In this document: piece after piece, positions 16,900 through 24,742 of the stretch
How the letters are laid out: the number at the start of each line of letters is the position of its first letter
How positions within the stretch are numbered: position 1 is the stretch's first letter
Assembly (NCBI RefSeq): GCF_031457805.1
Contig: NZ_JAVDXI010000001.1
Coordinates: 930,001-994,000, forward strand
Direction of reading: 5' to 3'
DNA length: 64,000 nt
From: Caulobacter sp031457805
GTDB lineage: Bacteria; Pseudomonadota; Alphaproteobacteria; Caulobacterales; Caulobacteraceae
Translations under genes and position numbers: made by a program
Notes under the pieces: model-generated
The model's input: only the letters and a program-made list of their open reading frames with translations
Databases searched by the model: none
Told to the model about the DNA's origin: nothing

Positions 16900-17043
16900 G
16901 CCGCGCCAAGCTCAGCCCTCGCGAACGGGCTTGATTAAGCGCAAAACACGCGCGACCCTCTAAGTGTACGCTGATAACTTAGGCGCCCGTCAGAGGCGTC
17001 CGGTTCGACTGGCCGCGCAGCGGCCTACACGGGAGGAACGGGC

Positions 17044-18543
17044 ATGGCCGAGGCGGCGACGCTTCAGAAGACCGCGCATGGCGCGGCGACACATCATTTC
17101 GATGTCATCATCGTCGGCGCTGGCATCTCCGGGATCGGCGGCGCCTATCACCTGACGACGCAGAGGCCGGGAACACGCTTTGTCGTGTTGGAAGCCTTGG
17201 ACAGCTTCGGCGGCACCTGGCTGACCCACACCTATCCCGGCATTCGCTCGGATAGCGACCTTTACACCTTCGGCTATCGCTTCAAGCCCTGGGTCGGTCC
17301 CCCGATCGCTACGGCCGCCGAGATCCTCAGCTACATGGGCGAAGTGATCGAGGAAAACGACCTTGCCCCGCACATCCGCTATCAGCGCCGGATCAGCGCC
17401 GCACGCTGGTCCTCGAAGGACAAGCTGTGGACGCTGGAGGTGACAGGCCCGGACGGCGTCGAGATTTACACAACCAACTTCCTCTGGATGTGCCAGGGCT
17501 ATTACCGGCATTCGGTCGGCTATACGCCCGACTGGCCGGGCATGGAGGATTTCGGCGGCCGGATCGTCCACCCCCAGACCTGGCCGGCGGATCTCGACCT
17601 GAAGGGCAAGAAGGTCGTCGTCATCGGCTCCGGCGCCACCGCTGCAACCCTCGTCCCCAACATCGCCGGCGACTGCGAGCACGTGACGCTTCTGCAGCGC
17701 TCGCCAACCTATTTCGTGCCGGGCCGCAACGAGAACGAGCTGGCCAACACCCTGCGCCAGCTCCAGGTCGACGAGACCTGGATCCATGAGATCGTCCGCA
17801 GGAAAGTGCTGTTCGACCAGCATGACTTTACGCGCCGCGCGATCGAGGAATCCGACGCCGTCAAGGCCGAACTGCTGGAAGGCGTGAAGATGTTCCTCGG
17901 CGAGGACTTCGATATCGCCAAGCACTTCACGCCGCGCTACCGCCCCTGGCGCCAGCGGATCGCCTTCGTGCCGGACGGCGATCTCTTCCAGGGCGTCGCC
18001 TCGGGCAAGGCCAGCGTCGTCACCGACGAGATCGAGCGCTTCACCACGACCGGCCTGCTGCTGAAGTCTGGCGAAACCCTGGACGCCGACGTGATCATCA
18101 CCGCCACAGGCTTTGACCTCTCGGTGCTAGGCGACATCGCCTTCGAGATCGACGGCCAGCCGCTCGACTTCGCCAAGACGGTCACCTACCGCGGCATGAT
18201 GTTCACCGGCGTGCCGAACCTCGTCTGGGTCTTCGGCTATTTCCGCGCCAGCTGGACCCTGCGCGCCGACCTGATCGGCGACTTCGTCTGCCGCCTGCTC
18301 GCCCACATGGAGGAGAAAGGCGCCAAGCAGGTCGAGGTCGCCCTACGCCCCGAAGACAAAGACATGAAGATCGGGAGCTGGATCGATCCCGAGGACTTCA
18401 ATCCCGGCTACCTGATGCGCAACATGCACCTCCTGCCCCAGGCCGGCGACAAGCCCGAATGGCGGCACACCCAGGACTACTGGACCGAGAAGGATCTCTT
18501 CCCGACCATCGACCTGGACGACGCGGCGTTCCGCTATTCGTGA
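17044..18543 (+). CDS. Flavin-containing monooxygenase, Baeyer-Villiger type
   Basis: A 499-residue class B flavoprotein monooxygenase using FAD and NADPH to insert oxygen into ketones or oxidise heteroatoms. It has the FAD-binding VIIVGAGISGIGGA (about 21-34), the Baeyer-Villiger fingerprint FGGRIVHPQTWP (170-181), and the NADPH motif VVVIGSGATAATLV shortly after. TATGFD near residue 355 is the usual third conserved motif. A G-rich sequence, GGGAGGAACGGGC, directly precedes the ATG. It stands alone on the plus strand, with no neighbouring ketone-pathway gene to indicate a substrate. Confidence 0.92.
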   Translation: MAEAATLQKTAHGAATHHFDVIIVGAGISGIGGAYHLTTQRPGTRFVVLEALDSFGGTWLTHTYPGIRSDSDLYTFGYRFKPWVGPPIATAAEILSYMGEVIEENDLAPHIRYQRRISAARWSSKDKLWTLEVTGPDGVEIYTTNFLWMCQGYYRHSVGYTPDWPGMEDFGGRIVHPQTWPADLDLKGKKVVVIGSGATAATLVPNIAGDCEHVTLLQRSPTYFVPGRNENELANTLRQLQVDETWIHEIVRRKVLFDQHDFTRRAIEESDAVKAELLEGVKMFLGEDFDIAKHFTPRYRPWRQRIAFVPDGDLFQGVASGKASVVTDEIERFTTTGLLLKSGETLDADVIITATGFDLSVLGDIAFEIDGQPLDFAKTVTYRGMMFTGVPNLVWVFGYFRASWTLRADLIGDFVCRLLAHMEEKGAKQVEVALRPEDKDMKIGSWIDPEDFNPGYLMRNMHLLPQAGDKPEWRHTQDYWTEKDLFPTIDLDDAAFRYS

Positions 18544-18601
18544 GGACGCTTAAGGCGTCTGGAAACTTGCTTAGGCGGGCGGCGCGGTCCAAATCAACGC
18601 C

Positions 18602-19606
18602 ATGACCACGCCGCCCCTCGCCCCCTATCCGCACACCCGCCTGCGCCGCGTGCGCCAGAGCGACTGGGTCCGCCGCCTTGTTCGTGAGACCGAGGTCCGG
18701 CCTTCGGACCTTATCTGGTCGATGGTGGTGCATGAGGGCGAAGGCGTGATCCCGGTCGCCTCGATGCCCGGCGTGGAGCGCCTGTCGGTCAAGGAAGCCG
18801 CCAAGGCCGCCGTCCGCGCCCGTGATCTGGGCATCCCGGCCATCGCCATCTTCCCGCACATCGATGGCTCGCGGAAGGACGCGGCCGGCTCCATCGCCGC
18901 CGATCCGGACGGCGTGATCCCGCGCGCCGTTAAGGCCATGAAGGACGCCGCCCCCGAGGTCGGCATCATGTGCGACGTGGCGCTGGACCCCTTCACCGAC
19001 CACGGCCACGACGGCGTTGTCGAGGGCGGCAAGATCCTCAATGACGCCACAATCGAGCGCCTGATCGAACAGGGCCTGATGCAAGCCGAAGCCGGCGCCG
19101 ACATCCTGGCGCCGTCCGACATGATGGACGGCCGCATCGGCAAGCTGCGCGCGGCGCTGGAAGCCGCCAGCTATCAGGACGTGATGATCATGTCCTACGC
19201 GGCCAAGTACGCCTCGGCCTTCTACGGCCCATACCGCGACGCCATTGGCTCGGCCAAGCTGTCCGCCGGCCAAGGCGACAAGAAGACCTATCAGATGGAC
19301 CCGGCCAACACCGAGGAAGCCATTCGCGAAGTCGCCCTCGACATCGCCGAGGGCGCCGACATGGTCATGGTCAAGCCGGGCATGCCCTATCTCGACATCG
19401 TCCGCCGCATCGTCGACGAGTTCCGCATGCCCACCTACGCCTTCCAGGTGTCGGGCGAGTACGCGATGATCATGGCCGCCGCGCAGAACGGCTGGATCGA
19501 CAAGGACCGCGCCATCCTGGAAAGCCTGACCGCCTTCAAGCGCGCCGGGGCCGCCGGGATCATCACCTATTTCGCGCCTTGGGCGGCGGAGAAGCTGGGC
19601 GCTTAG
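18602..19606 (+). CDS. hemB: Delta-aminolevulinic acid dehydratase (porphobilinogen synthase)
   Basis: A 334-residue enzyme joining two ALA molecules to porphobilinogen, the second step of haem synthesis. The two Schiff-base lysines are in SYAAKYASAFYGP and MVMVKPGMPYLD. The metal site reads DVALDPFTDHGHDG, with Asp in place of the zinc cysteines, so this is the non-zinc (Mg- and/or K-dependent) type usual in alphaproteobacteria. The Nudix gene follows after 8 bases and is likely cotranscribed. Confidence 0.97.
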   Translation: MTTPPLAPYPHTRLRRVRQSDWVRRLVRETEVRPSDLIWSMVVHEGEGVIPVASMPGVERLSVKEAAKAAVRARDLGIPAIAIFPHIDGSRKDAAGSIAADPDGVIPRAVKAMKDAAPEVGIMCDVALDPFTDHGHDGVVEGGKILNDATIERLIEQGLMQAEAGADILAPSDMMDGRIGKLRAALEAASYQDVMIMSYAAKYASAFYGPYRDAIGSAKLSAGQGDKKTYQMDPANTEEAIREVALDIAEGADMVMVKPGMPYLDIVRRIVDEFRMPTYAFQVSGEYAMIMAAAQNGWIDKDRAILESLTAFKRAGAAGIITYFAPWAAEKLGA

Positions 19607-19614
19607 AGCCCCGC

Positions 19615-20010
19615 ATGACCCGAGTGCTCGACATCGTCACCGCCGTCATCCGCGATGCGGAGGGCCGACTGCTGCTGGTCCGCAAGCGTGGAACGGCCAT
19701 CTTCATGAAACCCGGCGGCAAACGCGACGCCGGCGAGGAAGACCTGACCACTCTGGCCCGCGAACTGCGCGAGGAGCTGGGTTGTGAGCTTGTGTCGGCG
19801 ACCCTGCTCGGCCATTTCAGCGCCCGAGCCGCCAACGAGGCCGGCTTCACGGTGCAGTCGGCGACCTATCTCGCCGAGGTGACGGGTGAGATCGGGCCGC
19901 GCGCCGAGATCGAGGAACTGGCCTGGGTCGATCCCACAGCGCCCGGCGATCGGCGTCTGGCGCCGCTGCTGACCGACGCCGTGCTGCCGGCCTTGAAAGC
20001 TCGGGGCTAG
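19615..20010 (+). CDS. Nudix hydrolase
   Basis: A 131-residue pyrophosphohydrolase acting on a nucleoside diphosphate linked to another moiety. The Nudix box is complete: GGKRDAGEED, then the helix ending in ARELREELGCEL, matching G-x5-E-x7-RE-x2-EE-x-G. Substrate is unknown; small Nudix enzymes of this length include MutT-like sanitation enzymes. Start at 19615 lies 8 bases after the hemB stop; a start overlapping hemB is possible but adds non-conserved residues. Its stop codon shares the tetranucleotide CTAG with the stop of the convergent TetR gene. Confidence 0.9.
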   Translation: MTRVLDIVTAVIRDAEGRLLLVRKRGTAIFMKPGGKRDAGEEDLTTLARELREELGCELVSATLLGHFSARAANEAGFTVQSATYLAEVTGEIGPRAEIEELAWVDPTAPGDRRLAPLLTDAVLPALKARG

Positions 20011-20015
20011 CCCCG
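20002..20015. repeat. 14-bp perfect palindrome at the shared stop codons
   Basis: CGGGGCTAGCCCCG is centred on the CTAG that provides the stop codon of both convergent genes. There is no T tail on either side. It may act as a weak bidirectional pause or simply be coding constraint. Confidence 0.45.
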
Positions 20016-20621
20016 CGCGGCGGCCACGACCTGATCGATCCGCTCCTGGATCAGCGCCTGGGCCAGCTCGCGCGCCCGGCCTGAAGGGCGCCCGAGCAGT
20101 TCGCTCAGGGTCGGGCCGAAGAGGCCCACTCCCACCGCCAAGATGATGTTCAGCAGGATGAAGTCCACGACCGCGTCGCGGTTGGGCACGGCCTCGCGCG
20201 CCACGCGGGTGTCGATGATCTCGTCGACGACATCACGCACCAGGGTCATCCGCTTGCCCTCGCCGGTCATCTCCAGCCAGGCCGCCAGACGCGCCGCGCC
20301 CTTGGTCTCGAAGGCGTCGAACAGAGCCTGAGCGCCCAGGCCGACATAGGAGTCGTCTCTCTGGATGACGGCGATCACCTTGTCGGCAAGCTGGCGGATC
20401 ATCCGTTCCATCAGCGCCGTCTCGACGCCCCCGATCGACCCGAAGTGGTGGATGACATTGGCGTGGACCACGCCGGCCGCCTTGGCCACGTCAGCCAGTT
20501 TCAAGGCCTGGGGCCCCTGCTCCACCAGGATCGCCTCGGCGGCCGCCAGAATGTTCTCGCGGGCGGCTTCCGGCGAGCGGCGCACGCGCGGCGCGCGGGA
20601 TTGCGGGACCTCTATTGACAT
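20007..20621 (-). CDS. TetR family transcriptional regulator
   Basis: A 204-residue regulator with an N-terminal helix-turn-helix (about 18-62; ENILAAAEAILVEQGPQALK and ADVAKAAGVVHANVIHHFGS) and a helical ligand-binding C-terminal domain. It is divergent from the PF10118 hydrolase gene, the usual arrangement when a TetR protein represses its neighbour. The start at 20621 has no Shine-Dalgarno sequence, and its ATG lies inside a palindrome that could be its operator, so it may be autoregulated. The ligand is unknown; a hydrophobic metabolite is a reasonable guess from the neighbour. Confidence 0.9.
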   Translation of the reverse strand: MSIEVPQSRAPRVRRSPEAARENILAAAEAILVEQGPQALKLADVAKAAGVVHANVIHHFGSIGGVETALMERMIRQLADKVIAVIQRDDSYVGLGAQALFDAFETKGAARLAAWLEMTGEGKRMTLVRDVVDEIIDTRVAREAVPNRDAVVDFILLNIILAVGVGLFGPTLSELLGRPSGRARELAQALIQERIDQVVAAARG

Positions 20622-20643
20622 TTTTGTCAGTACAACCAAATCT
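20615..20643 (+). promoter_or_regulatory. TetR operator candidate overlapping a consensus -35 box
   Basis: TGACA and TGTCA (20616-20620 and 20625-20629) surround TTTT. On the plus strand the same bases give a perfect -35 TTGACA (20615-20620) for the divergent hydrolase gene; the -10 at 20638-20643 (AAATCT) is poor. On the minus strand the TetR start codon lies within the repeat. Binding here would block both genes. Confidence 0.45.
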
Positions 20644-20695
20644 CAAGAGCAACGGAGGCTGACCAAGCCCCAACTCGGCCCAGGACACAACGCCC

Positions 20696-21553
20696 ATGAC
20701 CGCCGCGCCCCAATCCAAGCACACCCCCGATGATCTCGCCGTCGCCCCGCGCGACATCCGCTTCGACCTGGCCTCGGCCCAGAAGGGCCACTGGCTGGGC
20801 GGCGATCCGGTCGGCACCGCCGTCTTCAACGCGCTGTCCCTCACCTTCCCGGACGGCGAGCGGATGTTCATGGATGCGGTGAAGGCCTATCGCGACCGCC
20901 TTTCGGGCAAGCTCGCCGAGGACGCCAAGGGCTTCATCGCCCAGGAGGCCATCCACTCGCGCGAGCACCATCACCTCAACAGCCTGATCGACCGCGAGCG
21001 CTATCCGGTCGCCGAAATTGAGGAGACCATTCGCGGCCGGGTGAAGATGGCCCGCGAGCGCGGGCCGATGGCCATGCTGATCTCGACCATCGCGCTGGAG
21101 CACTTCACGGCCATGATGGCCGAGATGCACGCCCGCCACCGTAACCTGTTCGACACCACCGATCCCGAGATCGAAAAGCTGTGGCGCTGGCATGCGGTCG
21201 AGGAGACTGAGCACAAGGCCGTGGCCTATGACGTCTTTCTGGAGGTGACCAAGGACTGGTCGCCCCTGAAGCGCTACATGATCCGCTGCCGGGCGATGGT
21301 CTTTGTGACCATCATGTTCACCCGCAACATCAGCCGCTATGCGGCGCGCCTGCTGGAGGCTGACGGCTATACGCCCGAGGCGGCGCTGAAGGCGGTGAAG
21401 CGCTTCGTCTGGGGCGATCCAGGCATCTTCCGCCGCGGCTGGAAGACCTATTTCGCCTGGTACCGCCCGGGCTTCCACCCGTGGGACCAGGACGACCGCC
21501 CGCTGGTCGCCGACTGGATGGCCGAGTTCAACGCGGCGGCGGTGCGGGCTTAG
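20696..21553 (+). CDS. PF10118 family predicted metal-dependent hydrolase
   Basis: A 285-residue protein of the COG3687/PF10118 family, annotated as metal-dependent hydrolases but with a helical, ferritin-like arrangement of metal-binding residues: EAIHSREHHH (about 83-92), ALEHFTAMMAEMHARH, and HAVEETEHKAVAYDVF. These Glu and His repeats are typical of a di-metal helical bundle, so an oxygenase-like or hydrolytic role are both possible. Natural substrate is unknown. The gene is controlled presumably by the divergent TetR protein, and ends at a REP-like element. Confidence 0.83.
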   Translation: MTAAPQSKHTPDDLAVAPRDIRFDLASAQKGHWLGGDPVGTAVFNALSLTFPDGERMFMDAVKAYRDRLSGKLAEDAKGFIAQEAIHSREHHHLNSLIDRERYPVAEIEETIRGRVKMARERGPMAMLISTIALEHFTAMMAEMHARHRNLFDTTDPEIEKLWRWHAVEETEHKAVAYDVFLEVTKDWSPLKRYMIRCRAMVFVTIMFTRNISRYAARLLEADGYTPEAALKAVKRFVWGDPGIFRRGWKTYFAWYRPGFHPWDQDDRPLVADWMAEFNAAAVRA

Positions 21554-21567
21554 GGTTCAACATATCC

Positions 21568-21690
21568 GATCGCCCCGGCGAAGGCCGGGGCCCAGATCGT
21601 AAGGCTGTGAGGTCCTCGCAGAAACGCCCGCGATCCTTTCGGATACGCGGGCGTTCTTGCATCTGGACCCCGGCCTTCGCCGGGGAGATC
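21568..21690. repeat. REP/BIME-like inverted repeat element
   Basis: Two 30-base units (21568-21597 and 21661-21690) are inverted copies with 28 of 30 matches. Each unit is itself a hairpin with core CCCCGGC-GAAG-GCCGGGG. They enclose 63 bases that contain a separate strong stem. The element fills the gap between the convergent hydrolase and glyS genes. GC-rich intergenic repeats of this kind are known in Caulobacter and related genomes. Confidence 0.85.
21622..21656. terminator. Bidirectional terminator-like hairpin inside the repeat element
   Basis: A 10-bp stem (21623-21632 with 21646-21655) continues through one bulged base into a 4-bp ATCC/GGAT stem with a TTTC loop. T tails are short on both sides. 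Position between convergent genes suits a shared terminator. Confidence 0.65.
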
Positions 21691-21698
21691 GGGTTGGG

Positions 21699-23693
21699 TT
21701 ACCCCGCGATCAATCCAAAGTCCGCCACCTGGCCCATCGCATCCCGCACGGCCGCCAGCGTGCGCAGGCGGTTGTCGCGGTGCTCGGGCTCGTTGACGAA
21801 GACGCCGTCGAGGTAGGCGTCGACCGGACCGCGCAGCTCGGCCAACTGGGTCATGGCGCCGGTGAAGTCTTCCTTGGCCAGCGCGTCCTTCAGCGGTTTG
21901 TCCAGCAGGCGCAGGGCGTTGTAGAGGCCCACCTCGGCGGCGCTGTCGGCGGCCGGCTCGGCAGGCGCGCCGGTCGGCAGCGGGCCCTTCTTCTCCTCGG
22001 CCTTGAGGATGTTGGAGGCGCGCTTGTAGCCGGCCAGCAGGTTCTTGCCGTCGTCGGTCTTCAGGAAGCCATCCAGAGCCTCAACGCGGGCGACGATGCG
22101 CGCGAGGTCATCGTCGCCGAGGGCGAAGACCGCGTCGACGAGGTCGTGGCGCTTGCCCTGGTCGCGGAGCGTGACTTTCAGGCGGTCGGCGAAGAAGGCT
22201 ATGAGGTCCTCTTTGCCGAACTTGGCAAGCGAGACCCGCAGCCCGTTCTCCAGAATAATCCGGATCACACCCAGCGCCGCGCGACGCAGCGCATAGGGGT
22301 CCTTAGACCCAGTCGGCTTCTCGTCGATCGCGAAGAAGCCGACCAGCGTGTCCAGCTTGTCCGCCAGCGCCACAGCGATGCTGACCGGCGCGGTCGGCAC
22401 AGCGTCCGAGGGCCCTTGCGGCTTGTAGTGGTCGCGCACGGCGTCGGCGATCTCGCCGTCCAAGCCGAAGGTCCGGGCGTAGTAGCCGCCCATGATCCCC
22501 TGCAGTTCGGGGAACTCGCCGACCATCTGCGAGGCCAGATCCGCCTTGGCCAGACGGGCGGCTTCCTTGGTCTTTTCGACATCCGCGCCGACCAGCGGGG
22601 CGATCTCACCGGCCAAAGCAACGATGCGCTCGACGCGCTGGGCCATCGTCCCGAGCTTGGCGTGGAAGGTCACGCCGTCCAGCTTCTTGAGCCAAGGTTC
22701 GAAGCCGACCTTGACGTCCTCGTCCCAGAAGAAGCGGGCGTCGGACAGGCGCGAGGACAGCACCTTGGCGTTGCCGGCCGCAATCACCGCGCCGCCGTCG
22801 GCCGCCTGGATGTTCGCGATGGTGATGAAGTGCGGGGCGAGGCCCTCTTCACCGGCCTTACGAACGGCGAAGTACTTCTGGTGCGTGCGCATCGAGGTGC
22901 GGATCACCTCGGGCGGCAGGCTGAGGAAGGCCGGGTCCATGTCGCCCAGCACCGGCGTCGGCCATTCGGCCAGGCCCGCGACTTCTTCCAGCAGGCCCTG
23001 GTCCTCGACCAATTCGAGATGACGCGCGAAGCACAGGGTCTTGCAGCCCTCGAGAATGCGCTGCTTGCGCTCCTCAACGTCCAGCACGACGAAGTGCTTT
23101 TCCAGGCCCGCGACATATTCGTCGAAGTCCTTGGCGACGAAGGGCTTGGCCTCACCCATGAAGCGGTGGCCTTCGGTGACGTCGCCGCTCTCGATGCCCT
23201 CGATCGAGAACGGCACGACCTCGCGGTCCAGCACGCACAGGATGCGCTTCAGCGGGCGCACCCAGCGCAGCTTCTTCGTGCCCCAGATCATCGACTTGGG
23301 CCACGGGAAGCTGCGCACGATGGCCTCGACCATCTCGGCGATGATCTCAGCGGTCGGGCGGCCCTTCTTTTCGATGAAGGCCATGTAGACGCCGTCGCGC
23401 TCGACCAGTTGGTCTTGCGTCAGGCCGGCCTTGCGCAGGAAGCCTTCCATGGCTTGCGGCGGGGCCCCGACGCGGGGGCCCTTCAGCTCTTCCTTGCGGT
23501 CGGCCTGGGCCAGCGGCAGGCCTTCGGCCACCAGGGTCAGGCGGCGCGGGCCGGCGAAGGTCTTCAGCGCCTCGGGCAGGAAGCCGGCGGCGGCCAGGTG
23601 CTCGCGCGCCATGCGCTCCAGGTCCTTGGCGGCCTGGGCCTGCATACGGGCGGGGATCTCTTCCGAGAACAGTTCGAGGAGAAGTTGGGGCAT
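21699..23693 (-). CDS. glyS: Glycyl-tRNA synthetase beta subunit
   Basis: A 664-residue beta subunit of the bacterial alpha2-beta2 type glycyl-tRNA synthetase, carrying tRNA recognition. The conserved start MPQLLLELFSEEIPARM and blocks LTLVAEGLPLAQADR, GTKKLRWVRPLKRILC and TRTHQKYFAVR-like SMRTHQKYFAV are present; the C-terminal DALR-type helical region ends near the stop. It starts 6 bases after the glyQ stop, so the two subunits are cotranscribed, as is standard. Confidence 0.97.
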   Translation of the reverse strand: MPQLLLELFSEEIPARMQAQAAKDLERMAREHLAAAGFLPEALKTFAGPRRLTLVAEGLPLAQADRKEELKGPRVGAPPQAMEGFLRKAGLTQDQLVERDGVYMAFIEKKGRPTAEIIAEMVEAIVRSFPWPKSMIWGTKKLRWVRPLKRILCVLDREVVPFSIEGIESGDVTEGHRFMGEAKPFVAKDFDEYVAGLEKHFVVLDVEERKQRILEGCKTLCFARHLELVEDQGLLEEVAGLAEWPTPVLGDMDPAFLSLPPEVIRTSMRTHQKYFAVRKAGEEGLAPHFITIANIQAADGGAVIAAGNAKVLSSRLSDARFFWDEDVKVGFEPWLKKLDGVTFHAKLGTMAQRVERIVALAGEIAPLVGADVEKTKEAARLAKADLASQMVGEFPELQGIMGGYYARTFGLDGEIADAVRDHYKPQGPSDAVPTAPVSIAVALADKLDTLVGFFAIDEKPTGSKDPYALRRAALGVIRIILENGLRVSLAKFGKEDLIAFFADRLKVTLRDQGKRHDLVDAVFALGDDDLARIVARVEALDGFLKTDDGKNLLAGYKRASNILKAEEKKGPLPTGAPAEPAADSAAEVGLYNALRLLDKPLKDALAKEDFTGAMTQLAELRGPVDAYLDGVFVNEPEHRDNRLRTLAAVRDAMGQVADFGLIAG

Positions 23694-23699
23694 CAGACT

Positions 23700-24599
23700 T
23701 TACGCGGCTTCCTGCTGCTCGACCCAGGCGCTGGCGCACATCCTACAAAGGTCGCGGATGCGGCCGATGTAGCTGGCGCGCTCGGCGACGGCGATCGCGC
23801 CGCGGGCGTTCATCAGGTTGAAAAGGTGGCTGGCCTTGAGGACCATGTCGTAGGCGGGCAGCACCAGGGCCTTGTTCTGGTACGAGCGGGCCAGCATCAG
23901 CGGCACCTGCTCTTCCATCTGCTCGAACTGCTGCTTGAGCACCGCGACGTCGTAGCCGTGGAAGTTGGCCTCCGACTGCTGGCGCTCGTTCTCCAGGAAC
24001 ACCTCGCCATAGGTCGTCGCGCCGAGCGGCGAGTCCGGATCGTTGAACGGCAGGTCATAGACGTTGTCGACGCCGAACACGTACATGGCCAGGCGCTCCA
24101 GGCCATAGGTCAGCTCGCCCGCCACTGGGTTCACATCCAGGCCGCCGACCTGCTGGAAGTAGGTGTACTGCGACACTTCCATGCCGTCGCACCAGACTTC
24201 CCAGCCCAAGCCCCAGGCGCCGACGGTCGGGTTTTCCCAGTCGTCCTCGACGAAGCGGATGTCGTGGGTGCGCAAATCCAGGCCGATCGCTTCCAGCGAA
24301 CCCAGATACAGGTCCTGCATGTTCTCGGGGTTCGGCTTCAGGATGACCTGATACTGGTAATAGTGCTGCAGGCGGTTAGGGTTCTCGCCATAGCGACCGT
24401 CGCCCGGACGGCGCGAGGGCTGCACGTAGGCGGCGTTCCAGGCCTTGGGGCCAAGGGCGCGCAGCACTGTCGCGGGGTGCAGGGTCCCTGCCCCCACCTC
24501 AACGTCATGCGGCTGCAGGATCACGCAGCCCTGCCGGCTCCAGTAGTCATGGAGCGTCAGGATCAGGCTTTGGAAGGACTTGGGTTTTTCGCGCGACAT
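23700..24599 (-). CDS. glyQ: Glycyl-tRNA synthetase alpha subunit
   Basis: A 299-residue catalytic alpha subunit (class II aaRS). Typical motifs are SFQSLILTLHDYWSRQGCVI, HPATVLRALGPKAWNAAYVQPSRRPGDGRYGENPNR (split; about 42-77), WENPTVGAWGLGWEVWCDGMEV and LTYGLERLAMY. The start at 24599 lacks a recognisable Shine-Dalgarno sequence, and only 23 bases separate it from a terminator-like stem that belongs either to the upstream fasciclin gene or to the glyQ leader. glyS follows immediately. Confidence 0.97.
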   Translation of the reverse strand: MSREKPKSFQSLILTLHDYWSRQGCVILQPHDVEVGAGTLHPATVLRALGPKAWNAAYVQPSRRPGDGRYGENPNRLQHYYQYQVILKPNPENMQDLYLGSLEAIGLDLRTHDIRFVEDDWENPTVGAWGLGWEVWCDGMEVSQYTYFQQVGGLDVNPVAGELTYGLERLAMYVFGVDNVYDLPFNDPDSPLGATTYGEVFLENERQQSEANFHGYDVAVLKQQFEQMEEQVPLMLARSYQNKALVLPAYDMVLKASHLFNLMNARGAIAVAERASYIGRIRDLCRMCASAWVEQQEAA

Positions 24600-24602
24600 C
24601 TA

Positions 24603-24660
24603 TTGAAGCAGGCCTAGAAAAAAGTCGGCGGACCATAGGGCCCGCCGACTGCTGCTTCAA
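24603..24660 (-). terminator. Nested hairpins between the fasciclin gene and glyQ: terminator or attenuator
   Basis: The inner stem (24642-24650 with 24623-24631, 9 bp, 10-base loop) is followed on the minus strand by six T (24623-24618), an intrinsic terminator. An outer pair (24652-24660 with 24603-24611, TTGAAGCAG/CTGCTTCAA, 9 bp) encloses it and ends three bases before the glyQ start codon. As a terminator it serves the fasciclin gene; if glyQ is transcribed from upstream it would be in the glyQ leader. Confidence 0.8.
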
Positions 24661-24742
24661 GCGATGTCAGGAGCGCGTCAGGCGAAAGTGTGAGCGGTTT
24701 CGCCGCACGACGCGCGACCAGCAAGAAATCTTGGAAAAGGCC

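Noticed and set aside
21657..24617. A plus-strand open frame of 986 codons opposite glyS and glyQ
   Set aside because: It mirrors two certain genes codon for codon. In GC-rich DNA with C or G in third positions, the antisense frame often lacks stops. The translation is rich in Gln, His, Arg and Leu with no recognisable domain.
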